Made by a program: the position numbers and the translations under genes. A DNA stretch of 36,201 bases. Source: Myxococcales bacterium (lineage in GTDB: Bacteria; Myxococcota_A; Polyangia; Haliangiales; Haliangiaceae). The number at the start of each line of letters is the position of its first letter. Positions within the stretch are counted from its first letter, which is position 1. Under the pieces are notes generated by a model that had not been told where the DNA came from, did no database searches, and saw nothing but the letters and a program-made list of their open reading frames with translations. The DNA lies in NCBI GenBank assembly GCA_947483555.1, contig CANKMW010000093.1, forward strand, positions 1-36,201, in the 5' to 3' direction. Shown piece after piece: positions 19,015 through 27,119 of the stretch.

Positions 19015-21018
19015 CTACGGCCGCTCGGGCAGGCTGGCGACGCCGGGCGCCAGCGTGGCGTCGACGTTGCCGCCGCTGCCGCCGCTGATCGACAGCGTGC
19101 CGCCGACCTGGCCAGTGTCGAAGCGCACCGTCGCGGTGCGGCCATCGGCGAGCGTGATCGCGACACCATCGCGACCGCCGGCCGCCGCCGCGGTCGCCGA
19201 ACCCACCGCACCATCGAGCCACAGCACGTGGAGGTGGCGCACCGAGCCGCCGGCGCTGGCCTCCTCGTAGCGGAACCCGCCCGAGAAATCGCCGCTGAGC
19301 GCCGTCGCGCTGGCGGTCGCCGAGGCCGGCAGCACCCGCTGCGTGGTGAGGCGGTGGCCGCTGGCCAGCACCGACGCCTGGGCGCCGTTGATCGTGAACG
19401 ACGCCGGCGACACCAGCTGCCAGATCTGCTGCGCCCCGGCGGCCGAGTCGGCGCGGTCGTAGACCACGACGCAGTCGGGCTCGATGTACACCAGCTCGCG
19501 CTGCCAGCGCGTGACCGCGGCGTCGCCACGGAAGGCGGGCGTCAGATCGCCGGCGGCGTGGACCCAGCCCGGGCCGCGTGCCACCGCCGCCATCGTCGAC
19601 GTGGTCGGCTCGTGCATCGCCACCGTGGTGCCGCCGCTGACGAAGCGCAGCAGGCTGTGGGCCTCCGGCTCCTGGGTCAGCCCCGAGGTCGAGTCGACCA
19701 CGCCGTCGTAGCCCAGCCAGCCGCCCTTGTAGATCATGAACGAGCCCTGGTCCTGGTGGGCATGCGACTCGGTGTACGGGCCGGCGATGAAGTTGAGCCA
19801 GGTCGCGTCGGTGGTCCAGCTCGAGCGCGCGTAGAGCTGACCGTTACCGGGCGCGAAGTACACCCGCCCGAGGTCGGCCAGCGGCGCCGGCGTGATGCCG
19901 GTGTCGTAGAGGAAGTCGTGGACGTACATGAACGGCTGATCCATCTCGGGCACCGACGAGCTGTCGAGCAGCTGGGTGGCGTAGGGCGCGATCGGATCGT
20001 CCTTGAACAGGTGGGTGAGGATCTGCAAGTAGTGACGGTGGTAGTCGAACCACGCCGCGGTCGAGTCGCGGGCGTGATCGCCGATCGGCGCCACCCGATC
20101 GAGCGTCGGCACCGTCGAGTGCATCATGTGCAGCATCGAGTCGCGGGCGTGGCTGCTGTCGTCGGCGAGCTGCTCGCCGGTCGAACCGTGCCAGATGTCG
20201 TAGAGCTCGTAGAGCCGCATCATCGCGACGCCGTAGCCGGTGCCCTCGCGCGAGCCGCCGCCGACCAGGTCGCGGGTGAACGTTGGTACCAGCTGGGCGC
20301 CCATCTTCTCGTCGCGGAAGATGCGAATCCACTCGTCACCCTCGGGGGTCTCGGCCCGGGTCGCCAGCCCCATCGTCATGGTCGCGCGAAGGAACGAGTA
20401 GTAGTTGTTGTTGGACGGGTTGTCGATCGACCACCCGCTCCACTCCATGACCTCGCCGCCCCAGGTCGCTTGCTCGGGGTGCCACACGTTCCACACCGCC
20501 TGGTTGGCGAACGCGATCCAGCGCCGGCGCTGATCGTCCGACACCGTCTCGAAGCACCAGTCGTAGGTCAGCGCCAGATCGCCGATCTTGGGGCCGACCT
20601 CGAGGTAGCTGTCGAACGCGACGCCGGGCCGCTCGCCGTTCGCGACCAGGGCCTCGTCGTCGCGGACCATGTCGTCGACCTGCGCCACCGCCGCCGCGCA
20701 GTAGCGCGGATCGCCGGTGAGCTGGCCGACCAGCGCCGCGTACCAGGCCTCGAACGCATAGATGTTGCCGCCGTCGAGCTGGATGTCGACGATCGACTTG
20801 AAGCGGGTCCAGCTCGGCGCGTTGGCGGCGACCATGGCGGCCAGCCGGTCGCGGTTGCGCGGCAGGTAGATCCGCGGGTGGTCGTCACCGAAGACCGGAC
20901 CGTCGCCACCGTCGTCGCCACCACAAGCGGCGGTGAGGGTCGCGATGGCGAAGGTGAGGACGAGCGCGAACGTGGTGGCGCGGCGGGCGCGAGCGTGGCC
21001 GGGGCGGAGGCGTGTCAC
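19015..21018 (-). CDS. heparinase II/III-like lipoprotein
   Basis: The 667-aa protein begins at GTG 21018, the only start that precedes the signal peptide and lipobox (TLTAAC). An (alpha/alpha) toroid-like helical domain spans about 40-390. A beta-sandwich follows with the signature YTESHAHQDQGSFMIYKGGW of heparinase II/III-like polysaccharide lyases, where the His and nearby Tyr serve in catalysis. Family members cleave uronic-acid polysaccharides; the natural substrate here is unknown. The protein would act at the outer membrane or surface. The C-terminal region is Ser/Gly/Ala-rich. Confidence 0.82.
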   Translation of the reverse strand: MTRLRPGHARARRATTFALVLTFAIATLTAACGGDDGGDGPVFGDDHPRIYLPRNRDRLAAMVAANAPSWTRFKSIVDIQLDGGNIYAFEAWYAALVGQLTGDPRYCAAAVAQVDDMVRDDEALVANGERPGVAFDSYLEVGPKIGDLALTYDWCFETVSDDQRRRWIAFANQAVWNVWHPEQATWGGEVMEWSGWSIDNPSNNNYYSFLRATMTMGLATRAETPEGDEWIRIFRDEKMGAQLVPTFTRDLVGGGSREGTGYGVAMMRLYELYDIWHGSTGEQLADDSSHARDSMLHMMHSTVPTLDRVAPIGDHARDSTAAWFDYHRHYLQILTHLFKDDPIAPYATQLLDSSSVPEMDQPFMYVHDFLYDTGITPAPLADLGRVYFAPGNGQLYARSSWTTDATWLNFIAGPYTESHAHQDQGSFMIYKGGWLGYDGVVDSTSGLTQEPEAHSLLRFVSGGTTVAMHEPTTSTMAAVARGPGWVHAAGDLTPAFRGDAAVTRWQRELVYIEPDCVVVYDRADSAAGAQQIWQLVSPASFTINGAQASVLASGHRLTTQRVLPASATASATALSGDFSGGFRYEEASAGGSVRHLHVLWLDGAVGSATAAAAGGRDGVAITLADGRTATVRFDTGQVGGTLSISGGSGGNVDATLAPGVASLPERP

Positions 21019-21053
21019 CCTGCCCGTCTAGCACGGCCGCCCGCCGGGGCCAA

Positions 21054-21716
21054 TCAGCCGGCTTCGATCGGGAGGCCGGCGGCGCGCCACTCGGAGACGC
21101 CGTCCTCGGCGCGCACGGCGCTGATCCCGCGCTTGCGGAGCGCCGCCACCGCCTGCAGGGCATACACGCAGTACGGGCCGCGGCAGTAGGCGACCACGGT
21201 GCGGCGCCGGGGCGCCGAAGCGGCCCAGCTCGCGACCTCCTCGAGCGGCACCGACACCGCGCCCGCGAGGTGGCCGTGCTGGTATTCGTCGGCCGGGCGG
21301 ACGTCGATCAGGGTCACCGTCCCGGCCTGCAGACGCCGCCGTAGCTCGGTCCGGCTGATGGGTTCGAACTCGTCGCGGCCCACCAGGTAGGCGCGGGCAA
21401 CCGCGTCGAGCTCGGCGAGCCGAGCCTCGGCGGTGGTCCGGACCGCGTGCAGGAGCACCTCGACCGACGGATCGGCGAGGCGATAGAGGATGCGCTGGCC
21501 TTCCCGGCGCGACTCGACCAGCCGCGCCGCGGCCAGGATCTGCAGGTGCTGCGAGGCGTTGGCGACCGACAGCGCGGTCGCCCTGGCCAGCCCATCGACC
21601 GCGCGCTCGCCCTGCGACAGCAGGTCGAGCAGCTCGAGCCGCGCCGGCGCCGCCAGCGCCTTCGAGATGCGGGCGAACTGCTCGTAGATCCGCTGCTTGG
21701 CGGCGGGATCGGCCAT
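21054..21716 (-). CDS. ArsR-type regulator fused to a rhodanese domain
   Basis: The 220-aa protein has an N-terminal winged helix of the ArsR/SmtB type (RISKALAAPARLELLDLLSQ, SVANASQHLQILAAARLVES, RREGQRILYRL). A C-terminal rhodanese domain (about 125-215) carries TLIDVRPADEYQHGHLAGAV and the active-site loop YCRGPYC. The fusion suggests a repressor that senses sulfane sulfur, persulfide or thiol-reactive metalloid through the rhodanese cysteine. ArsR-rhodanese fusions are known as a family; the ligand here is inferred. ATG 21716 opens typical ArsR sequence (MADPAAKQRIYEQFARI). It is divergent from the arsM-like gene across 118 bases that include an A+T-rich palindrome, its probable operator. 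Confidence 0.88.
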   Translation of the reverse strand: MADPAAKQRIYEQFARISKALAAPARLELLDLLSQGERAVDGLARATALSVANASQHLQILAAARLVESRREGQRILYRLADPSVEVLLHAVRTTAEARLAELDAVARAYLVGRDEFEPISRTELRRRLQAGTVTLIDVRPADEYQHGHLAGAVSVPLEEVASWAASAPRRRTVVAYCRGPYCVYALQAVAALRKRGISAVRAEDGVSEWRAAGLPIEAG

Positions 21717-21761
21717 CGACTTCGCCTTCGATCCTACCCCGGCGTGCCGGCCGCTTATTCT

Positions 21762-21779
21762 ATTATTCGCTTGAATAAT
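21762..21779. promoter_or_regulatory. A+T-rich palindrome, probable ArsR-type operator
   Basis: ATTATTC (21762-21768), spacer GCTT, GAATAAT (21773-21779) is a perfect 7-bp inverted repeat. It lies in one of the few A+T-rich patches of the window, between the divergent regulator and methyltransferase genes. The ATTC-GCTT-GAAT core resembles the dyads bound by ArsR/SmtB repressors. Binding of both promoters by one regulator dimer is inferred. Confidence 0.65.
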
Positions 21780-21834
21780 CGATCCAGCCCGACGCCTGGC
21801 GCGTAGGATCTGTCTCTGAACCGAGGGGGAACTC

Positions 21835-22623
21835 ATGGCCACATCCTGTCCCGTCGACCTCGACACCATCCGGCTGCGGGCCGAGATCTCGACGATCTAC
21901 GCCCGCGTCGCCGCCGATCCGGGCGGCGACTTCCACTTCCATCGCGGTCCGGCGTACGCCGCCGAGCTGCTCGGCTACGACGCCGCCGAGCTGGCCGCCC
22001 TGCCCGCCGACTCGACGGCGGCGTTCGCGGGGGTGTCCAACCCGCTCGCGATCGCCCCGCTCGAGCCCGGCGCCACGGTGGTCGACATCGGCTCCGGAGC
22101 CGGCATGGACCTCATGCTCGCCGCCCGGCGGGTCGGCCCGAGCGGTCGCGCGATCGGGGTCGACATGACGCCGGCGATGATCGACCGGGCCCGCAGCTCG
22201 GCCCACGCCGCCGGCCTCGACAACGTCGAGATCCGCCTCGGCGACGCCCAGGCCCTGCCGCTCGACGACGCCAGCATCGACGTCGTGATCTCGAACGGCG
22301 TCCTCAACCTGACCACCGACAAGCTCGAGGCGTTCAGCGAGATCTGGCGCGTCCTCAAGCCCGGCGGACGGCTGCAGCTCGGCGACATCGTGGTCGAGTC
22401 CGAGCTGTCCGAGGGCATCCGACGCGACGTCGACCTGTGGACGGGTTGAATTGGTGGCGCTCTCCCGGAGGGAGAGCTCATCTCGGTGCTGTCGCAGCTC
22501 GGCTTCCAGGACGTCGCGGTCGTGGCCCGCTTCGATTGCTTCCGCGGCACCTCGAAGGAGCGCATCGCGCAGAAGTACGGCGTCCGCGGCGTCAACCTCC
22601 TCGCCCGCAAGCAGTATCGCTAG
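21835..22623 (+). CDS. arsM: ArsM-like SAM methyltransferase, probable selenoprotein (TGA read-through)
   Basis: The product is a class I SAM methyltransferase of the bacterial ArsM/UbiE-like family, which methylates arsenite. It shows the family N-terminal region (FHFHRGPAYAAELLGYDAAE, FAGVSNPLAI), the SAM loop VVDIGSGAGMDLMLAA, GVDMTPAMIDRA, VVISNGVLNL and RVLKPGGRLQL. At codon 205 the frame has TGA (22447-22449) in the motif D-L-W-T-G-[TGA]-I-G-G-A, where relatives have a conserved Cys that binds As(III). The same frame then runs 57 codons, reading LPEGELISVLSQLGFQDVAV and FRGTSKERIAQKYGVRGVNL, to TAG 22621-22623, the normal family end. Full length is 262 aa with Sec205. GAGGGGG at 21823-21829 is a strong RBS. 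If TGA is a true stop, the 204-aa protein lacks the catalytic residue. Read-through is inferred. Confidence 0.75.
22447..22477 (+). promoter_or_regulatory. candidate bacterial SECIS element with Sec codon
   Basis: The TGA at 22447-22449 is followed, 17 bases later, by an apical loop GGA (22467-22469). A perfect 8-bp stem closes it: GCTCTCCC at 22459-22466 with GGGAGAGC at 22470-22477. A UGA-to-loop distance of 16-37 bases and a G in the first two loop positions are the accepted bacterial SECIS features, and E. coli fdhF has 18 bases and a GGU loop. A bulged U like that of fdhF is not clear. Confidence 0.6.
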
Positions 22624-22781
22624 AGGTCCGGCGCCCGATGCCGTCGGATCGGCCCTACGAGCTGCAGGACCGCGCGCCCGACGACGAGCCCTTCGCCCTC
22701 GATCCCTGGATGGCGAACCCAGCCGGGAATTGACGCGCCCACGGTGCCCGGAGTACCAACGCCGGTGGAGGTACGGGAGCC

Positions 22782-23573
22782 ATGGACGCCATCGCGCAGT
22801 TCAAAGAGAATCAGAAGAAGCTGTGGTCGACGTTCGCGCCGACGGAGGTCTTCACCTGTCAGCCCGCGGCCCGGCTCGCCGTGTTCGCGCAGATCAAGAG
22901 CGGACAGCGCGTGCTCGACATCGGTTGCGGAACCGGCGTCGTCGCACTCGCGGCCGCTCGCATGGGCGCGCGCGTCTCGGGTCTCGACCTGACTCCGGAG
23001 CTGATCGTGCGCGCGCGAGAGAACGCCTCGATCGCCGGCGTCGAGATCGACTGGCACGAAGGCGACGCCGAGGCGCTGCCGTTCAGTGACGGCGAGTTCG
23101 ACGTCGTCGTCAGCCAGTTCGGTCACATGTTCGCACCGCGTCCGGAGGTGGCGACGCGCGAGATGCTGCGCGTGCTCAAGCCCGGCGGCACCGTCGCCTT
23201 CACGACCTGGCCGCCCGAGCTCTTCACGGGACGCATGTTCGCGCTGGTCGGTCGCTACCTGCCGCCACCACCCGGCGTCTCACCGCCGCCGCAGTGGGGC
23301 ATGCCCGACACCGTCCGCGAGCGCCTCGGCTCGGCGGTCTCCGACCTGGTGTTCGATCGCGGAACGCTGCGCGCGCCGTACCTCAGCGTTCAGCACGTCC
23401 GGGTGTTCATGGAGCAAAACGTCGGACCCGTGATGAAGCTGGTGCAGACGCTCGAGCCTGCGAAGCTCGCCGACTTCCGTCGCGACTACGACGCGATGGC
23501 GTCGCAGTACTTCGAGCCGACGGAGAACGTGCTGCGCCAGGATTACCTGCTGACGCGCGCGACGAAGATCTAG
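22782..23573 (+). CDS. class I SAM-dependent methyltransferase
   Basis: The 263-aa protein has a Rossmann SAM-binding domain: motif I LDIGCGTGVVALAAA, the acidic ribose contact GLDLTPELI, the post-I loop EGDAEALPFSDGEFDVVVSQ and RVLKPGGTVAFTTW. Relatives act on small molecules, quinones or metalloids; the substrate is unknown. GGAGGT at 22767-22772 precedes ATG 22782. It lies 158 bases after the arsM-like gene, so it may share that promoter, but it lacks the ArsM C-terminal signature. It converges on the DUF1801 gene. Confidence 0.83.
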   Translation: MDAIAQFKENQKKLWSTFAPTEVFTCQPAARLAVFAQIKSGQRVLDIGCGTGVVALAAARMGARVSGLDLTPELIVRARENASIAGVEIDWHEGDAEALPFSDGEFDVVVSQFGHMFAPRPEVATREMLRVLKPGGTVAFTTWPPELFTGRMFALVGRYLPPPPGVSPPPQWGMPDTVRERLGSAVSDLVFDRGTLRAPYLSVQHVRVFMEQNVGPVMKLVQTLEPAKLADFRRDYDAMASQYFEPTENVLRQDYLLTRATKI

Positions 23574-23584
23574 GCCGCAGCGCT

Positions 23585-24448
23585 TCAGGACGGTCGGCCC
23601 GTAACCCAGCCCGGCAACGCGGCCGCCTGCTTCATCCAGGTCGCCAGCTGCGCCTCGTCGAGCTCGTCGCCTTCGCGGATGTCGAGGTAGCGGGTGTCCT
23701 TGTTCTTGCTGGCGCCCGGCGGGACCGGTCGCAGCGACGTGCCGCGGAAGAAGGCCACCTTGACGTGGCGGGTGAAGACGTGGACCCCCAGGAACCAACC
23801 CTGGCCCTCGATGCCGTACAGCGGCGAGTTCCACTTCACGGCCTTGCGCACGTCGGGCACGCTCCGCACGACGAGCGCATCGAGGCGCTGGCCGAGGTCG
23901 CGCTTCCATCCCGGCATCCCGGCGATGTACGCCTGCACCGGGGCGTCGCCGTCCGCCTTCGCGATCTGCGGGTTGCCGCCCGCGAGGAGGACGACCTCGT
24001 CCTTCGGCTTCGCCTTGCCAGCCATGACCACGGGACGCGGTGGCGCCTTCGACCGCTTCTTCGCCGGCCGGCCATTCTGGGCCACCGCGGCCTTCACGAG
24101 CGCCTTGAACGCGCCGGCGTCGACCTGCTCCCCTTCGTGGATGTCGATCGCCCTTCGCGTGTTGCCTTCCAGGCTGGAATTGAAGAGGCGCGATGGGTCC
24201 GGGATGCTCGCGCCGCGGGCGAACGTGTGCTTCACGACCTTCGCGTAGGCCTCCCCGGTGCAGACGATCCCGTCGTGCGACCACACCGGCGTGCCCATCC
24301 ACTTCCACTCCTCGGTCATCTCGGGGTCGGCCTCCAGGATCAGCGCCCGCATGCGGGCCAGGGTCGCCCCGCGCCATCCCGCCAGGTCGCGGATCCGCCG
24401 GTCGATGAGCCGGGAAGCGGCTTTCCCGGTCGCCTGGTCACGCTTCAT
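23585..24448 (-). CDS. tandem DUF1801 (YdhG-like) protein
   Basis: Two copies of the DUF1801 fold are joined in one chain. The first (about 10-125) has LARMRALILEADPEMTEEWK, GTPVWSHDGIVC, KVVKHTFARGASI and AIDIHEGEQVDAG. The second (about 165-285) has KRDLGQRLDALVVRSVPDV, KWNSPLYGIEGQGWF, HVKVAFFRGTSL and YLDIREGDELDE. A Lys/Pro linker separates them. The family function is not known; some members are linked to stress and ligand binding. ATG 24448 is preferred over GTG 24472. The product has 287 aa. Its role in this context is not clear. Confidence 0.72.
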   Translation of the reverse strand: MKRDQATGKAASRLIDRRIRDLAGWRGATLARMRALILEADPEMTEEWKWMGTPVWSHDGIVCTGEAYAKVVKHTFARGASIPDPSRLFNSSLEGNTRRAIDIHEGEQVDAGAFKALVKAAVAQNGRPAKKRSKAPPRPVVMAGKAKPKDEVVLLAGGNPQIAKADGDAPVQAYIAGMPGWKRDLGQRLDALVVRSVPDVRKAVKWNSPLYGIEGQGWFLGVHVFTRHVKVAFFRGTSLRPVPPGASKNKDTRYLDIREGDELDEAQLATWMKQAAALPGWVTGRPS

Positions 24449-24523
24449 GCCGGCCAGGATCGCACGCTTCACGCCACACGCGCGACTGACCTAACCTCCG
24501 CGCGTGCCCCGGGTCTAGCGGCC

Positions 24524-25690
24524 ATGCAGACCCGGCGCGGAACGCTCACGTTACTCGTCGTGTCGGTGTCGGTATCGGTTTGGGCGTGCGGCGGCGCCGC
24601 GACCGACCCGGTGGTCGAGCTCGTCGACCAGGTCATGGCCCCGGCGATCGCGCCCGACGCACCCGACGACCAGGACACCTGCGTCGGCGCGGTGGTGGCG
24701 GTGTTGACCCCGGAGCACGCCGACGTGCTGGGCTACGGCGCCACCGTTGCCGGCGGCGCGATCCGCCCCGACGGCGACACGCTGTACCAGATCGGATCGG
24801 TCAGCAAGGTCTACACCGGGCTCGCGCTCGCCCGCCTGGTCGCGCAGGGCCAGCTCGCGGCCGACGCTCCGGCGGTCACGTACCTCGGCGCCGACCTCCA
24901 GCCGCCGCTCACCGGCTCGCAGTTCAGCCTGGCCGAGCTCATCTCGCACCGGGCCGGGTTCCCGACCATGCCGTCGAACCTCGTCGATCGCGATCTCGAC
25001 GGGCAGCGCGACCCCGCGATCGATCCGCTCAGCCCGGCGGCCGGGTACACGCGCGCCGACCTCCGCCGCTACCTCGACGACTTCCGCCCCGGCGCACCGC
25101 CGGGGACCGCCTACGTCTACTCGAACGTCGGGATCGGGCTGGCGGCGCTCGCGCTCGAGGACCACCTCGGGATCGCGGGCTACCACGACGTGCTTCGCGG
25201 CCTGGTGACCGACGACCTCGGCATGACCGACACGTGGGGCGAGGTCGGCCGCCTCGACACCGCCGCCGTGGCGCGGGTCGCCCACGGCTACGCCCTCGAT
25301 GGCGACGGACGCGTCGCCGGATACCCGGCGCAGATGGGGGCGCTGGCCGGCGCCGGCGAGATCGTGACCTCCGCGGACGACCTGCTGCTCCTGCTCGCGG
25401 CCACGACCGGGGAGACGTCGACCGCGCTCGACGCGGCGATCGACCTCGCGATCACCCCGCTGGCGGCGCGCGCCGACGGCGGCGAGGTCGGCTTCGCGGT
25501 GGAGGTCGACAACGACGCCGGCGGGGCGCTGTACAGCAAGGGCGGTAACACGCCCAGCTTCAGTGCCTACGTCAGGTTCCGACGGGAACCGCGGCAAGCC
25601 GTCGCGGTGATGACCAGCTGCGGCAACTTCCAGCGCGTGAAGGACCTGGCGATCGCCATCGATGCCGGGCTGCTCGCGCTACCGCGTTGA
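24524..25690 (+). CDS. serine beta-lactamase-fold lipoprotein (class C-like esterase/peptidase)
   Basis: The 388-aa protein has a signal peptide rich in Val-Ser repeats with a probable lipobox (V-W-A-C22). The penicillin-binding fold shows S92-V-S-K95 (QIGSVSKVYTGLALARLV), Y199-S-N201 (YVYSNVGIG) and a KGG element (LYSKGGNTPSF) in place of KTG. The family includes AmpC lactamases, DD-peptidases and esterases; many are not lactamases, and activity is unknown here. The start at 24524 opens the signal peptide. It converges on the DUF302 gene with a 27-base gap. Confidence 0.82.
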   Translation: MQTRRGTLTLLVVSVSVSVWACGGAATDPVVELVDQVMAPAIAPDAPDDQDTCVGAVVAVLTPEHADVLGYGATVAGGAIRPDGDTLYQIGSVSKVYTGLALARLVAQGQLAADAPAVTYLGADLQPPLTGSQFSLAELISHRAGFPTMPSNLVDRDLDGQRDPAIDPLSPAAGYTRADLRRYLDDFRPGAPPGTAYVYSNVGIGLAALALEDHLGIAGYHDVLRGLVTDDLGMTDTWGEVGRLDTAAVARVAHGYALDGDGRVAGYPAQMGALAGAGEIVTSADDLLLLLAATTGETSTALDAAIDLAITPLAARADGGEVGFAVEVDNDAGGALYSKGGNTPSFSAYVRFRREPRQAVAVMTSCGNFQRVKDLAIAIDAGLLALPR

Positions 25691-25717
25691 CCGCCACGGC
25701 GAAGCCACGGGGTTCAT

Positions 25718-26122
25718 TCACTCGAGCCGGGCGAGGGCGCGGCCGAGCTTGTCCCGGACGGTCTCGGCGAACGCGCCGAGGCTGCGGTGACGGTCGCCGA
25801 TCGTGAGGGTGGGGTCGATCGCGGCGACCACGGTGCCGTCGTCGGCCTCGTAGACGATGACGTTGCACGGCAACATCAGCCCGATCTCGAGCTCCGTCTG
25901 CAGCGCCTGGTGGGCGAGCGGCGGGTTGCAGGCGCCGAGGATCTTGTAGCGGCGGAACTCGACGCCGAGCTTCTGCTTCAACGTCTCGCGGACATCGATC
26001 TCGGTCAGCACGCCGAAGCCCTCGCTCTTGAGCGCTTCGGGCAGCCTGACCAGCACGTCGTCGTAGGACGACCGGAGCACTCGACGCATCTCCGGCAGCG
26101 CGGGAATCTCGGGCGTTTCCAT
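25718..26122 (-). CDS. DUF302-family protein
   Basis: The 134-aa protein has the DUF302 pattern: the LKSEGFGVLTEIDVRETLKQ segment, FRRYKILGACNPPLAHQAL, IGLMLPCNVIVYEADDG and a final AIDPTLTI-like segment. The family often sits in redox or heavy-metal gene sets; function is not proven. GAGAGGAG a few bases before ATG 26122 fixes the start. It is divergent from the sigma factor gene. Confidence 0.85.
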   Translation of the reverse strand: METPEIPALPEMRRVLRSSYDDVLVRLPEALKSEGFGVLTEIDVRETLKQKLGVEFRRYKILGACNPPLAHQALQTELEIGLMLPCNVIVYEADDGTVVAAIDPTLTIGDRHRSLGAFAETVRDKLGRALARLE

Positions 26123-26235
26123 CGTCAGCTCCTCTCGAGCATGGTGGCTCCTGCCTGATGAGAGCCACTCCCAGCGCGATGGGTTCGCGCGATCAGGACC
26201 CACGCCGCGAGCGCGATGCTACCGTGCCCGGACCC

Positions 26236-27087
26236 ATGGCCCGCGAGGAGTCGGCGACCGACGAAGACCGAGCGCGCGACGCCGGGTTGCTCGACGCGGC
26301 GCGAGCGGGCGACCCGGCCGCGCTCGAAGCGCTCATCGCGCGGTACCAGGCTCGGATCTATCGATTCGGACTGAAGATGTGCCGCGATCCCGAGGTCGCC
26401 AAGGACGTCGTCCAGGACACGCTGATCGCGATGGCGCGCGGCGTACGCGACTTCCGCGGCGGATCGTCGCTCTCGACGTGGCTCTACACGATCGCGCGCA
26501 GCTACTGCATCAAGGCGCGCCGCCGCAGCAAGTTCGCCCCCAGCGACGTGCAGTCGATCGACGCGACGCCGGCGCTCGCGTTACCCGACCCGGCCCCACG
26601 ATCGGACGACGCCCTGGACGCGAAGCGGACCGAGCAGGTCCTCGAGCGCGCGATCGTCGCGCTCGACCCGAAGTATCGCGAGGTGCTGATCCTCCGCGAC
26701 GTCGAGGGGCTGACCGCGCCCGAGGTCGCGGAGGTGCTCGGGATCAGCGTCGATGCCGTCAAGAGCCGGCTCCACCGCGCGCGCATGGACGTGCGCGCCC
26801 GGGTCGCCCCAGCGCTGGGCATCGGCCCCGCTCCCGCGCTCGCTGACCGGCGGCGCGGCTGCCCCGATGTGCTCGGCCTGTTCTCCCGCCACCTGGAGGG
26901 CGACGTCGACGCCGAGGTTTGCGCCGAGATGGAGCGCCACCTCGCGGCGTGTGAGCCGTGCCGGGGGGCGTGCGCGTCGCTCCGCCAGGTCCTCGGCATG
27001 TGCCGCGCCGCGCCCGCCGAGGTACCCGTGACCGTTCAGCGCTCGGTCCAGCGTGCGCTCCGGGACCTGCTCGCGCCGGGCGCCTGA
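26236..27087 (+). CDS. ECF-type sigma factor with C-terminal zinc-finger domain
   Basis: The sigma2 region (about 15-90) reads ALIARYQARIYRFGLKMC, VAKDVVQDTLIAMARG and GGSSLSTWLYTIARSYCIKA. The sigma4 region (about 130-185) reads ALDPKYREVLILRDVEGLTA and AEVLGISVDAVKSRLHRARM. The last ~75 residues hold a zf-HC2-like H-x3-C-x2-C (ERHLAACEPC) with extra cysteines, the module usually found in a separate anti-sigma factor. The fusion suggests self-inhibition sensing metal or redox state. I chose ATG 26236 (MAREESATDED); an ATG at 26158 leaves only 35 bases to the divergent DUF302 gene. The product has 283 aa. It lies 32 bases before thioredoxin. Confidence 0.82.
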   Translation: MAREESATDEDRARDAGLLDAARAGDPAALEALIARYQARIYRFGLKMCRDPEVAKDVVQDTLIAMARGVRDFRGGSSLSTWLYTIARSYCIKARRRSKFAPSDVQSIDATPALALPDPAPRSDDALDAKRTEQVLERAIVALDPKYREVLILRDVEGLTAPEVAEVLGISVDAVKSRLHRARMDVRARVAPALGIGPAPALADRRRGCPDVLGLFSRHLEGDVDAEVCAEMERHLAACEPCRGACASLRQVLGMCRAAPAEVPVTVQRSVQRALRDLLAPGA

Positions 27088-27119
27088 ACCCTTCGCGTGG
27101 CAACCGGCTCTCACCGGGC

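Noticed and set aside
22447..22449. TGA as a plain nonsense mutation making arsM a pseudogene
   Set aside because: Not excluded, but less likely: no other lesion is present, the residue replaced is the Cys position, and a SECIS-like hairpin follows at the right distance.
22638..22733. 31-codon ORF just after the arsM-like gene
   Set aside because: Too short, with no clear ribosome site and no motif; composition is not informative.
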